Positions 8,506 through 17,368 of a stretch of DNA of 64,000 nucleotides are shown here, piece after piece. Origin of the DNA: Mucilaginibacter_A sp964236465 (GTDB lineage: Bacteria; Bacteroidota; Bacteroidia; Sphingobacteriales; Sphingobacteriaceae); contig CAXSBZ010000009.1 of NCBI GenBank assembly GCA_964236465.1, positions 42,000-105,999 of the forward strand, read 5' to 3'. Within the stretch, counting starts at the first letter, position 1. Each line of letters begins with the position of its first letter. The notes under the pieces are model-generated. The model saw nothing but the letters and a program-made list of their open reading frames with translations. It was not told the DNA's origin and ran no database searches. Position numbers and translations under genes: made by a program.

Positions 8506-8670
8506 AATCAACAGATTAGAAGTTTAGACAACTAAGCTATCAATTAAGCAATTACAAAAATTAAATAAGCTATGAGAGATTGCGTTAAAAATTGTTAAAT
8601 AATTTAAAACTTTTAAGCAAATCGGTTAGACCGAAAAAAATAAAAAAACTGATTTTAGCTATCAAATGTC

Positions 8671-8715
8671 ATGCTTCTTTTATCTACCCAAATTTTACCT
8701 CGATAAAAGAAGCAT
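8671..8715. terminator. Inverted pair of dispersed repeats forming a terminator-like hairpin
   Basis: ATGCTTCTTTTATC at 8671-8684 and GATAAAAGAAGCAT at 8702-8715 form a perfect 14-base stem with a 17-base loop. It lies 10 bases after the stop of the universal stress protein gene on the - strand and is its likely transcript end. Confidence 0.75.
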
Positions 8716-8725
8716 CAACAAAAAA

Positions 8726-9571
8726 CTACTTCAACAATAAAACCGGCAAAGTAGATTTAATAGTCAAGTTGTTGGAGAAACTGCTGCGCCAAAGCGATTG
8801 GAAAAAGCTATATTTTCTGGGCAGTGAGATGATTAGTTGCGCTTCGTTTTCCTGTGCAAAATCCACAATTCCCTGCACTGTATCCGGGTGATCGATGTAA
8901 AAATACTGCGGATCATATTCCTGCAGCATTCCGGCCAGCGCAGATTCTTCGGCCAGCATTTTCGGGTCTTTGTTTTGATGTAAACTTTTGGCATCTACAT
9001 TCACCACCAGCAACTCGGCTTGCAGCATATCCCAAACTTTTCTCAGTTGTTTCAACGGGATTACCTCGGTTACTTTTTTAAAATCGCAGGCCAATACAAT
9101 CTTTTTCAATGGTTTGGCAATGGCTTTGGCAGGAACCACGAGCACCGGTGCCGGACTGATTTTGGAGATTTGGATGATGTTCATGCCCACGCTCGTATCT
9201 TCTTTCGAGCTGCTTTTGCTGCATAAAACCAGCAGATCGATATGCATTTCTTCCTGCACCTCTAAAACAGCACGCAAAAGCGGCAGGCGGCTTATCCTGA
9301 TTTCTACTTCCGTTTTTTCGTCCACAACCTTCAACAATTCCTGCCGGATGTCTTGAAGTTCTTCCTTTTTCAGCCTCGCCGTTTCATCAATATCTTCAGG
9401 CATCAGCTGCACAAATTCTGTAGCAGGCAGCACGCTTTCAAATGTAGAAACGTAGTAAGCGTGCAGCAATATCAGCTTAGTTATGCCGGTTTGCGTACTT
9501 AATTTTGCTGCATAATGCGCCGCAGCCACAGAAGAAGAGGAAAAATCCGTCGGAATTAAATACGTTCTCAT
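8726..9571 (-). CDS. Tandem universal stress protein
   Basis: A 281-residue cytoplasmic protein made of two UspA domains, about residues 1-145 and 150-281. The first starts MRTYLIPTDFSSSSVAAAHYAAKL and contains IDLLVLCSKSSS and SPAPVLVVP, equivalent to the family's ligand-binding G-x2-G-x9-G-(S/T) region but with Ser replacing most Gly, so nucleotide binding is doubtful. The second begins KKIVLACDFKKV and ends STLPVLLLK. Usp proteins respond to stress; the exact role is unknown. A hairpin follows the stop. Confidence 0.85.
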   Translation of the reverse strand: MRTYLIPTDFSSSSVAAAHYAAKLSTQTGITKLILLHAYYVSTFESVLPATEFVQLMPEDIDETARLKKEELQDIRQELLKVVDEKTEVEIRISRLPLLRAVLEVQEEMHIDLLVLCSKSSSKEDTSVGMNIIQISKISPAPVLVVPAKAIAKPLKKIVLACDFKKVTEVIPLKQLRKVWDMLQAELLVVNVDAKSLHQNKDPKMLAEESALAGMLQEYDPQYFYIDHPDTVQGIVDFAQENEAQLIISLPRKYSFFQSLWRSSFSNNLTIKSTLPVLLLK

Positions 9572-9664
9572 GTGTTTTCAGGATCAAAATTATTCAGAAA
9601 ATTAACGTCTGGAAACACTAATTTTTGCAATTATACATTTAAACGCTTCTTGCCCGAAATAAGG

Positions 9665-9678
9665 ATACTTCTTTTATC
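9665..9678 (-). repeat. Dispersed repeat, ATACTTC variant
   Basis: ATACTTCTTTTATC followed by ACCTGTTTTTTG, in the short gap between the esterase and stress-protein genes. It shares position 3 with the B form and positions 6-7 with the A form. Confidence 0.75.
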
Positions 9679-9704
9679 ACCTGTTTTTTGCCTAATCAAG
9701 ACTT

Positions 9705-10517
9705 TTATTTCATGTATTCTTTGATAAAAGCAATGGCTTTGCTGTACGTATCCAATATTTCATTTCCGCGCCAGCCATGCCCTTTTCCCGGATAAGTAAC
9801 GTAACTAACCGGCACTTTCGCCCGCTTCAAATTCACATTCAGACTGTCACTTTCGCGGATCGGCACAATCGGATCGGCCGTACCATGAAAAATAATGGTG
9901 GGCGGGCTTTTTTTGCTGACGTGATTTAAAACACTGGCATCGGCATAAACCTGCGGAAGCATTTCTGGCGTGCCTTTCATTAAAATTGCCAGTTCATGGT
10001 GCGCCATGTACAGATCAGCCATATCTGTTGGCCCGAAAAGGTCAACTACTACTTTAACGTTATGGTCAGGATCATGATTAAAAGCCTCAACCAAAGCCAA
10101 TTGCGCACCTGCACTTTCGCCCAGCAAAATCAATTGCTTTTTGTTGATGTTGTAATCTTTTGCATTTTTTTTGATAAAATCCACTGCCTTATCTACATCA
10201 TCAATTTGCGTTGGCCATGCGTTGGCATTTTTTTGCCTGTTGGCCAGCCGATAATTTAGGGTAAAAATAGCATCATCCGGAAAAGCTGCCTGCAAAGGTT
10301 TCAGCCAGTGCGTCATGTTGATTTTGTCGCCGCCAATCCAGCTGCCGCCATGGATCAGGATAATTGCAGGCGTTTTGCCTTTGGTTTGTTTCGGCAAAAA
10401 AACGTCCAACTTCTGTTTCGGGTCATCACCGTAAGCCACATCTTTTTGAACGGTTTGTGCCGATGCAAACTGCCAGCCGGCGATCAGCATTAAGAGCAAA
10501 ATTTTTATTTTTTTCAT
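9705..10517 (-). CDS. Secreted alpha/beta-hydrolase (esterase/lipase type)
   Basis: A 270-residue protein with a signal peptide (cut after ASA-Q near 20). It is an HSL/BD-FAE-like esterase: oxyanion motif HGGSW at 56-60, nucleophile GESAG with Ser135, acid Asp215 in HGTADPI and His247 in GKGHGW. It probably hydrolyses acetyl or other acyl esters in the periplasm. It is divergent from the AraC-type regulator at 10854, which is a plausible controller. Confidence 0.85.
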   Translation of the reverse strand: MKKIKILLLMLIAGWQFASAQTVQKDVAYGDDPKQKLDVFLPKQTKGKTPAIILIHGGSWIGGDKINMTHWLKPLQAAFPDDAIFTLNYRLANRQKNANAWPTQIDDVDKAVDFIKKNAKDYNINKKQLILLGESAGAQLALVEAFNHDPDHNVKVVVDLFGPTDMADLYMAHHELAILMKGTPEMLPQVYADASVLNHVSKKSPPTIIFHGTADPIVPIRESDSLNVNLKRAKVPVSYVTYPGKGHGWRGNEILDTYSKAIAFIKEYMK

Positions 10518-10853
10518 AGATTTATATAGATTGACGATCCGGCGTTTGGTTTATTCTTGCCGGTTATAACACACTTCAATATATTCAAATATAGCCAACT
10601 TCGCTACTGTTGTCTTAAAATTGCTATATCGAAGGGTTGATATAATTTTTAAACAGGTTCTAATTAGTGAAATAATATACGGCTATAATTAACGAGCGAA
10701 CTTAAAGTAATCAAACCAAGGATAATAGTATTCAATTGTAAAAAATGGCTGTAACTATTTTATCTTTTGTTGGTTAATTAACTATTCTGACCACTACTTC
10801 TAAAATTCCCATTTATACAGTTTATACAGCCCATACTGCCTTATCTTTTACTT
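10518..10853. other. Intergenic region between divergent esterase and AraC genes
   Basis: The 336 bases hold AT-rich DNA with TTTTTAAACAGG at about 10648-10659, resembling a half end of the AGCCTGTTTAAA MITE family, and presumably the two divergent promoters. I see no gene or clear promoter box. Confidence 0.5.
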
Positions 10854-11696
10854 ATGCGTATAATAGCCGAATCTGCCACAGAGGAAAGTGAGTTGATTGC
10901 CATCACTGACTCTATTGAAACAGCTACCACCAAATTTAAAGGCAGTTACTTTAAAATTGCTTACGCAGTGTCCTGGGGAACCCTGTTTTATAAAGACCGG
11001 GCCATTAACGTTAACGGACCCGTTCTTGTTTTTTCCAATATGGATAAACATTGCCGTTGGGAAGGCATTTCCATGCCGGGGGAAATGAAAGTTTGTGTAT
11101 TTACAGCGCAGTTTATCGATCTGCATGACTATAGTAAGGCATTAAATATGTCGCCTCTCTATAAATCAGATACAGATACCGTTTTTTTTCTCACACCGGA
11201 GCAGCAGCAGCAGGTCAGGCAATTGTTTCAAGCCATGCAGGCAGAAATGCAGACCGACTATCACCTGAAGTATGACCTGATATTCAACTACCTGAATATA
11301 CTCATACATGAAGCACTTAAAATGCATCCGCAGGAATACTTTGAGCCACATCCTACGGCTGCCGCCCGCGTTGCTGTGCAATTTAACGAGTTGCTGGAAA
11401 AGCAGTTTCCCATCAGTTCTCCCCACCGGGGAATATCACTTAAAACACCGGCCCAGTTTGCTAATGTACTGCATATACATATTAATTATTTAAACCGTGC
11501 AGTTAAAGAAATAACCGGTAAAACCACCTCAGCCTGTATTGCGGAACGGCTGGCCAAAGAAGCAAAGATGCTGTTGCAAAAGCAACACTGGAATATCAGT
11601 GAGATTGCCTATGCGCTTGGTTTTGAGTATCCCAGTTATTTTAATAGTTTTTTCAAAAAACAGACCGGCATGGTTCCCTCAGTGTTTCGGGCTTAG
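10854..11696 (+). CDS. AraC-family transcriptional regulator
   Basis: A 280-residue DNA-binding regulator. The C-terminal 85 residues form the double helix-turn-helix of the AraC family: KTPAQFANVLHIHINYLNRAVKE for the first helix pair, then NISEIAYALGFEYPSYFNSFFKKQTG, matching the family's IAxxxGFxxxSYFxxxFKKxxG pattern. The amino-terminal half is a ligand-sensing domain without a recognisable specificity. It may regulate the divergent esterase or the molybdenum hydroxylase operon converging from downstream. Confidence 0.88.
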   Translation: MRIIAESATEESELIAITDSIETATTKFKGSYFKIAYAVSWGTLFYKDRAINVNGPVLVFSNMDKHCRWEGISMPGEMKVCVFTAQFIDLHDYSKALNMSPLYKSDTDTVFFLTPEQQQQVRQLFQAMQAEMQTDYHLKYDLIFNYLNILIHEALKMHPQEYFEPHPTAAARVAVQFNELLEKQFPISSPHRGISLKTPAQFANVLHIHINYLNRAVKEITGKTTSACIAERLAKEAKMLLQKQHWNISEIAYALGFEYPSYFNSFFKKQTGMVPSVFRA

Positions 11697-11713
11697 CTTT
11701 TTTTGAGCATAAG

Positions 11714-11872
11714 AGCCTGTTTAAATTTATACAATAAAAAATGCCAATGCTTCTTTTACCCTATAAAAATTGGTGTTTGCATCAATCTAAATAAATCAAA
11801 AATAAAATACTTACCAATTTTTAGGTGATAAAAGAAGCATAGAAATCTTAATAAGTAAATTTTAAACAGGCT
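11714..11872. mobile_element. MITE-like element with nested inverted repeats
   Basis: About 159 bases. The outer ends are AGCCTGTTTAAATTTA (11714-11729) and its near-complement TAAATTTTAAACAGGCT (11856-11872). The inner pair is ATGCTTCTTTTACC (11747-11760) and GATAAAAGAAGCAT (11827-11840). There is no internal gene. The short words ATAAG and ATAAC flank it and might be a decayed target duplication. The right end abuts the stop codon of the molybdenum hydroxylase large subunit. Confidence 0.75.
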
Positions 11873-14195
11873 ATAACAATTTATCCAACGTAATAGGTAA
11901 ACTTCTGATCCGTTTTCCGGTAGCCTGATAGATAGCGTTGGCAATGGCGGCAGCGGAGCCTGTGATACCTATCTCACCTACACTTTTAGCACCCAATGGC
12001 ATCAGCGGATCCGGTAAGTCTATGAAATAAATATCTATTTCGGGGATATCTGCATGGATTGGCATATGATACTCACTCAAGGTGGGGTTCATTAGCCGTC
12101 CGGTACGCTCATCAATTAAAGTTTCTTCCATTAATGCCATACCAATGCCCATAATAATTGCGCCTTTTAGTTGTGAAGTTGAGGTTTTTGGGTTAATGAT
12201 CCTTCCGCAATCAAATGCTGATACAAAGCGTTTGACCTTAACCTGGCAGGTAATTGCATGCACATGGACTTCACAGAAATGGGCACCATACGAAGCCATT
12301 GAATATTTCATAGCGTCCATATTCTGTGCTGATGGCGTTGTTACTTCAAGAAACGGTAGCTCATGGCTGGATAAGATTACTTCAAATGTTTGGCCCACTT
12401 CCGGCTGCTGCTTTAAATATAACCCGCCAGCCCTGATTTCTACGTCATCGGCTTTTGCTTTTTTGAGCACCGAACCTTTTGTTTTTTTAGTTAGCTTCAA
12501 CAACTCTTTGGTAAGTTGTATAGCAGATTGCTGTATAGCAGAGCCTAATGCTGCCGTAGCCGCTGAGCCGGCCATGGCCCGTGATTCTGGCAAATCTGTA
12601 TCACCAAACACATATTGCACTTTTTCTAACGGAACACCAAACCGCTCGGCAATATGCTGTGATTGTATAGTGGCGACACCTACGCCCATTTCAATACTGG
12701 CCGTGGATACCCTTACCGTTCCATCGGCACTGATGCGGGTACGTACGGTTGCAGGCAGGAGTTGGGTAGGATAAAGAGCACTGGCTGTACCTGTGCCTAT
12801 CAGCCAATCACCGTTACGAACCGAACCAGGTTCGGCACGTTTTGGATCCCAGCCAAACTTCCCGGCACCTAATGTAAAAGCTTCGCGCAGGTAACGGCTG
12901 GAGAACGGCATGCCATGTGTCGGGTCTTTCTCCGGTTCATTCAACATTCGCAGTGTAATTGGGTCCATGTTCAGCTTCCAGGCCAATTCATCCATAGCAG
13001 ATTCCAGGGCAAAGGAACCAGGGCTTTCGCCTGGCGCGCGTTTGAAGGAATTTTGCACCATATCAAGCCGTACTGTTTTTTGCCAGATATTGACGTTCGG
13101 TACTACATACATATGCCGGGCTATCAGAGAGAACTGCTCGGCAAAAACGTCTTTTGTGCAGGTGGTATAACCGGTGTGGATAAGGGAAGTAAGCTTGCCA
13201 TCAGTTGTAGCGCCTAAAGCTACCCGTTGCTCCGTCAGGGTACGGCCACCAACGGTATAATTAACGGATGCACGCGGCAAAGTATATTTTACCGGCCGTC
13301 CGGTAAGTTTGGCTGCCGCTGCGGCTAAAGGTACATTGCTCCAAATGGCGGCTTTGGCACCAAAACCACCACCAACAAACGTGGTGATCACCCGTACATT
13401 TTCACCTTTCAGGCCGAACACCTCCATTAGCGTTTCTTTGGCCCCTACCGGGTATTGGGTAGAGTCGTATATTTTTAAATAGGTATCACCTTCCCATATT
13501 GCGATAGTTGCATGCGGCTCCATCGCATTTTGATTCTCCTTTGCTGTATGATAGGTTTCATCTACAATGACCGCAGATATTTTGAGCTCACCTTCTGCAT
13601 CACCAATTTTTAATTCGGAAGGCTGCAAGGCTACATTGTCAGGGATTTGTGCATTCGGTTTACCTGTGGTAAAGGACAATGCAGGATTGCCTAACTGATA
13701 GCCTACTTCTACCAATGCGGCAGCAAAAGCAGCCGCTTCCGGGGTTTCTGCCACTACCAATGCCACCACTTGTCCGTTCCAAAAAATCTCACTTGATTGC
13801 ATGACCGGCAGTGTGGTAGAAGGCCCGGCTAAAGGGTTTGCCAGGCTTACAATGTAAGCATTTTTGGGTGCTTTCATTTTGGGCGCATTCAAATGTGTCA
13901 TAACTGTCAATACACCCGGTACCCGCAATGCTGCTTCTGTACTGATATGCGTAATTGTTCCTTTGGCAATGGTACTATGCACAGGTGCTGCATAAGTTAA
14001 CTGATCAATCTGATGCTCTGCCGTATATTTAGCTCCGCCGGTTACTTTCAAACGGCCGTCTACCCTGGATATGGGTTTGCCAATAAAACCAGCCTTTTCC
14101 TGAAGCGGGTCTTCTGCATGATCAGGTGTAAATTTGGCTACCGTTTCCATCACAGTTGTCAGCGCTTCTGTTACTTTAGCTTTCAGTTTTGACAT
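11871..14195 (-). CDS. Molybdenum hydroxylase, molybdopterin-binding subunit
   Basis: A 774-residue large subunit of the xanthine dehydrogenase/aldehyde oxidoreductase family, closest in plan to PaoC/YagR. Family features: FIGKPISRVDGRLKVTGGAKY at the start, the FVGGGFGAKAA cofactor loop near 275, the RAPGESPGSFALESAMDELA segment and GAKSVGEIGITG near 735-746 holding the catalytic Glu (about 741). It binds the molybdenum cofactor and oxidises aldehydes or purine-like substrates by hydroxylation. It is third in a three-gene operon with FAD and iron-sulfur subunits. Its stop lies at the end of a MITE-like element. Confidence 0.9.
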   Translation of the reverse strand: MSKLKAKVTEALTTVMETVAKFTPDHAEDPLQEKAGFIGKPISRVDGRLKVTGGAKYTAEHQIDQLTYAAPVHSTIAKGTITHISTEAALRVPGVLTVMTHLNAPKMKAPKNAYIVSLANPLAGPSTTLPVMQSSEIFWNGQVVALVVAETPEAAAFAAALVEVGYQLGNPALSFTTGKPNAQIPDNVALQPSELKIGDAEGELKISAVIVDETYHTAKENQNAMEPHATIAIWEGDTYLKIYDSTQYPVGAKETLMEVFGLKGENVRVITTFVGGGFGAKAAIWSNVPLAAAAAKLTGRPVKYTLPRASVNYTVGGRTLTEQRVALGATTDGKLTSLIHTGYTTCTKDVFAEQFSLIARHMYVVPNVNIWQKTVRLDMVQNSFKRAPGESPGSFALESAMDELAWKLNMDPITLRMLNEPEKDPTHGMPFSSRYLREAFTLGAGKFGWDPKRAEPGSVRNGDWLIGTGTASALYPTQLLPATVRTRISADGTVRVSTASIEMGVGVATIQSQHIAERFGVPLEKVQYVFGDTDLPESRAMAGSAATAALGSAIQQSAIQLTKELLKLTKKTKGSVLKKAKADDVEIRAGGLYLKQQPEVGQTFEVILSSHELPFLEVTTPSAQNMDAMKYSMASYGAHFCEVHVHAITCQVKVKRFVSAFDCGRIINPKTSTSQLKGAIIMGIGMALMEETLIDERTGRLMNPTLSEYHMPIHADIPEIDIYFIDLPDPLMPLGAKSVGEIGITGSAAAIANAIYQATGKRIRSLPITLDKLL

Positions 14196-14240
14196 AATAG
14201 GTAAATAGCATTTAACTTAAGTATTTATAAAGTTTTGATT

Positions 14241-15233
14241 TTATTGGTCTGCTTTTTCTAATGCTGAATTTAACGACATTACGATAGCACGCTTGGCCAG
14301 TTCAATTTTAAAGGTGTTATCGCCGTAGCCTTTGGCTTCTTTCAATAACGCAGTGGCCAGCAGCTCAAAGCTTTCTGTTGTTGCCGGCTTGCCTGTTACC
14401 ATTGCTTCCGCTTGCTTGTCGCGCCAGGGCTTGTGGGCTACCCCGCCTAAAGCTACGCGGATATCTTTTATTGTATAGTTCTCCACCTCAAGGGCTGCAG
14501 CTACAGAAACCAGGGCAAAAGCATACGATTGCCGGTCCCGGATTTTTAGGTAATGCGCTGTTTTGTTCAGCCGGTTCGGTGGCAGATCAATAGAAGAGAT
14601 CAACTCATCCGGGTGCAGGTTGTTGTCCAGTTGCGGCGTGTCTGCCGGAAGGCGGTGAAAATCTGCAAAATCTATGGTGCGCTCACCTAAAGGGCCGGTA
14701 ACATTTACCCGGGCATCCAGTGCAGCCAGTGCCACGCACATATCGGAAGGGTGAGTGGCTATGCATTGTTCGCTGGTACCAAGGATGGCATGGATGCGGT
14801 TAAATCCGTTAATAGCACTACAGCCACTGCCTGGGTTTCGCTTATTGCAGGGCGCGGAGGTATCATAAAAATAGTAGCAGCGTGTACGCTGCATTAAATT
14901 GCCGCCGTTGGTTGCTTTATTACGCAGTTGCGCCGAGGCACCTGCCAATATAGCTTCGGATACTAAAGGATAGCGCTTCACTAACTGTTCATTCCAGGCT
15001 GTATTTGCATTTGTGGCTAACGCCCCGAGCCGCAGACCACCATCCGGCAATTCTTCGATATTTGCAAGCGGTAAACGACTGATATCAATGAGATGCGCAG
15101 GGCCTTCAACATGCTCCTTCATCAAATCAAGCAGGTTAGTGCCGCCCGCAATAAACCTGGAATTGGGTTTTTCTATCAAGTTGATGACTGCTTGAGCCGG
15201 GTCGGAAGCCCGTTGATAAGTAAATTTATACAT
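14241..15233 (-). CDS. Molybdenum hydroxylase, FAD-binding subunit
   Basis: A 330-residue middle subunit that passes electrons from the iron-sulfur centres to FAD. FAD-binding motifs are RFIAGGTNLLDLMKE near 26-40 and NKATNGGNLMQRTRC near 105-119. Cysteines at 119, 129, 138 and 157 match the extra [4Fe-4S]-binding loop known in PaoB-type subunits and absent from ordinary xanthine dehydrogenases. The gene overlaps the upstream iron-sulfur subunit by 8 bases and precedes the large subunit by 45 bases, supporting one transcript and a heterotrimer. Confidence 0.9.
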   Translation of the reverse strand: MYKFTYQRASDPAQAVINLIEKPNSRFIAGGTNLLDLMKEHVEGPAHLIDISRLPLANIEELPDGGLRLGALATNANTAWNEQLVKRYPLVSEAILAGASAQLRNKATNGGNLMQRTRCYYFYDTSAPCNKRNPGSGCSAINGFNRIHAILGTSEQCIATHPSDMCVALAALDARVNVTGPLGERTIDFADFHRLPADTPQLDNNLHPDELISSIDLPPNRLNKTAHYLKIRDRQSYAFALVSVAAALEVENYTIKDIRVALGGVAHKPWRDKQAEAMVTGKPATTESFELLATALLKEAKGYGDNTFKIELAKRAIVMSLNSALEKADQ

Positions 15234-15738
15234 TTTGCATTTCTTCTTTTACCTGCACAATGGCAGCAATAATCTGATTGTAAGCCCCGCAGCGGCAAAT
15301 ATTACCGCTCATCATGTCTTTCATCAGCTCACGCGTGTGAGCTTTGTCTTCATTAATCATTCCGATAGCAGAACAAATCTGTCCGGATGTACAGTAGCCG
15401 CATTGAAAAGCATCATGCTCAATAAACGCCTGTTGTAACGGATGCAATTCATCTCCGCCCGCAATACCTTCAATGGTCGTTATTTTGCAGTCATCAGACA
15501 TTATGGCCAATGTAAGGCAGGAATTAATCCGCGTACCATCAATTAAAACAGTGCAGGCACCACATTGCCCGCGGTCGCAGCCTTTTTTGGTTCCGGTAAG
15601 CCCAAGGTATTCCCTTAAAGCATCAAGCAAACTGACAGAAGGATCGAGCTGTAAGTTATACGATTGATTGTTGATATTTAATACCACTAAGAAAGTGTTT
15701 GGTAAAGAAAGACTACTTGCAACGTTTTGGTTTGTCAT
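15226..15738 (-). CDS. Molybdenum hydroxylase, [2Fe-2S] subunit
   Basis: A 170-residue small subunit. The plant-type cluster is ligated by C54, C59, C62 and C74 (GCDRGQCGAC...C), and the second cluster by C113, C116, C148 and C150 (CGYC...CRC). The start at ATG 15738 (MTNQNVASSL) leaves only about 17 residues before the ferredoxin domain. E. coli PaoA carries a Tat signal; none is visible here, so the complex may be cytoplasmic. It is first in the operon. The upstream open frame to 15816 is low-complexity and was not used. Confidence 0.9.
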   Translation of the reverse strand: MTNQNVASSLSLPNTFLVVLNINNQSYNLQLDPSVSLLDALREYLGLTGTKKGCDRGQCGACTVLIDGTRINSCLTLAIMSDDCKITTIEGIAGGDELHPLQQAFIEHDAFQCGYCTSGQICSAIGMINEDKAHTRELMKDMMSGNICRCGAYNQIIAAIVQVKEEMQNV

Positions 15739-16295
15739 GATATTTATGGTTGCTTTTTGTTGTGAGCAGATATAGTAATCAAAATTAAAGCATTCCTTAA
15801 ACAAGCAGTAAAACAAATCAAACTAAAAATTATACTTTTCAACTATAACTATACTATTTTTTGTATTTACTAATAAACAGGTACTTATTGCATTAAGCAT
15901 GCAAGGCAATCAAGGGTAAACCACTGTAACGCAATACCCAAAAAAAAGGAACCAAACATTTTAAATATTTAGAGCCTGTGCAAACTTATTCAGGGGAAAA
16001 ACCTAAATGCTTCTTTTATGCTATAAAAACTAGTGTTTGCATCCAGTTTAAATAAACCAAAAAATAAAAGTTTACCAATTTTTTAGGTGGTAAAAGAAGC
16101 AAAAAAAAATAAATTGAATAAAAATTTATAATGCTTCTTTTATGCCTGTAAATTCTGTTTTTAAATACCTCGTTGGTATAAAAAGTATAATAAACCAATA
16201 CGGATTTCACAGTTGTAACTAAAACGTTTTTTAATTCTTTTAACTTGTCAAAAGGTTAAAAACCCTAGTCCGTATTCAAGTTTAATTTGATACAA
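15739..16295. other. Gene-free region holding a decayed MITE-like element
   Basis: The part next to the operon (15740-15860) should contain the molybdenum hydroxylase promoter. A TAATTTTG box reads on the - strand at 15787-15780, but without a well-spaced partner. Repeats fill 15971-16144 (listed separately). The rest is AT-rich without a convincing gene. Confidence 0.5.
15971..16144. repeat. Partial MITE-like element and adjacent single repeat
   Basis: Left end AGAGCCTGTG at 15971, inner pair ATGCTTCTTTTATG (16007-16020) and GGTAAAAGAAGCAA (16089-16102), then an extra copy ATGCTTCTTTTATG at 16131-16144. The interior resembles the element at 11714-11872 (shared GTGTTTGCATC and TTTAAATAAA-type words). 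No matching right outer end is visible, so it is degenerate. Confidence 0.65.
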
Positions 16296-17162
16296 TTAAC
16301 GAATAAATATTTTAGTTACTTCAGCAATCAAATCTTGGATTACTTCCAACGATTTTACTATTTTATCGTGTCCAACTTCATTGTAATTTTTATTTTTAAT
16401 AGATGGATGAAAATTTAAAAATTCTTTAAGATAGCTATAAGGCGCAACTTTATCTTTTTGATCATACGCTATCCAATGGTTAAGCTTTTGATTAATAGGA
16501 TAAAAATTATTAAAGTTAAATGAAGAGGCTTGTAGTTGAAATTTTTCTTCAAAATCTTTGAAAAAACTATTTTGAATATTTTGTGAAACTTCGGCTGCAT
16601 TCATGCTCATTTCAAAATTTTCTTTCAGTCTAATTAATGGTGCAATGCTGATTAGTAAGGAAGGAAAAAGCATCATTTCTTTCATAGCAATTAGATTTGC
16701 CATGGCACCCAAAGAATGGCCGATAATAATATCAGGTTTGCCAAAATGCTGAACAATTGCTTTGATCGCGGATACATACACTATTAAATTAGAAAGTTCT
16801 CCCTCCGAGCTTCCATTTCCAGGCGCATCAAAAGCAATAATTTCTACGTCTTTTAGGTTAGCAATCGCCGCAATCATTTCTGAGAAATCTACCGCTTTGG
16901 ATCCCCAGCCATGCGTAATCAACACTTTATGCTTTCCGTTTCCCCACTTAAAACCGTTAAACTTTAAATCTTTACCGGTGAAAAATTCATCTGCAACACT
17001 TAAACTAAAAGGCGTTGCCGTAGATAAAAACTGTTCTTGTTGTAAGCGCAAAGGCATTTTTGGAGCATAGCAAATCAGCTGCCACAACAATTCATCCTGA
17101 TCCTGAAAAGCAACGTTGGAATTTGCTTTAACCTGAGCAACAATTTGTTTCAACTTCTTCAT
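16296..17162 (-). CDS. Alpha/beta-hydrolase
   Basis: A 288-residue cytoplasmic protein with no signal peptide. The hydrolase fold is shown by HGWGSKAVDF near 84-93 (oxyanion region), nucleophile GHSLG with Ser150, and a late His in VGHDKIV near 269. Substrate unknown. AT content looks higher than its neighbours, and it is flanked by repeats on both sides, so it may be a later arrival. It could be an esterase or an acyltransferase of the same fold. Confidence 0.75.
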   Translation of the reverse strand: MKKLKQIVAQVKANSNVAFQDQDELLWQLICYAPKMPLRLQQEQFLSTATPFSLSVADEFFTGKDLKFNGFKWGNGKHKVLITHGWGSKAVDFSEMIAAIANLKDVEIIAFDAPGNGSSEGELSNLIVYVSAIKAIVQHFGKPDIIIGHSLGAMANLIAMKEMMLFPSLLISIAPLIRLKENFEMSMNAAEVSQNIQNSFFKDFEEKFQLQASSFNFNNFYPINQKLNHWIAYDQKDKVAPYSYLKEFLNFHPSIKNKNYNEVGHDKIVKSLEVIQDLIAEVTKIFIR

Positions 17163-17292
17163 AAAAACAAAATGAATTATTAAATAAAAATGTCATTAAA
17201 TATTAAAAAAACGGGAATTACAGTTATTTAGGCTGATTTGCTTTTCAGGGTTTATACAGCTTATTTATTAAGAAAAATTGGTTTTCGGAACA

Positions 17293-17357
17293 ATGCTTCT
17301 TTTACCATGCCTTTTTCAGAAACCACTATCCCAAAAAAACATCGATAAAAGAAGCAT
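17293..17357. repeat. Inverted pair of dispersed repeats
   Basis: ATGCTTCTTTTACC (17293-17306) and GATAAAAGAAGCAT (17344-17357), 37 bases apart, just after the carboxylesterase stop on the - strand. It could act as its transcript end. Confidence 0.8.
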
Positions 17358-17368
17358 TGAATCACAAA

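Noticed and set aside
12082..12774. 230-codon open frame on the + strand
   Set aside because: It lies wholly antisense to the well-supported molybdenum hydroxylase large subunit, with low-complexity Ser/Ala-rich translation; it is a shadow frame.
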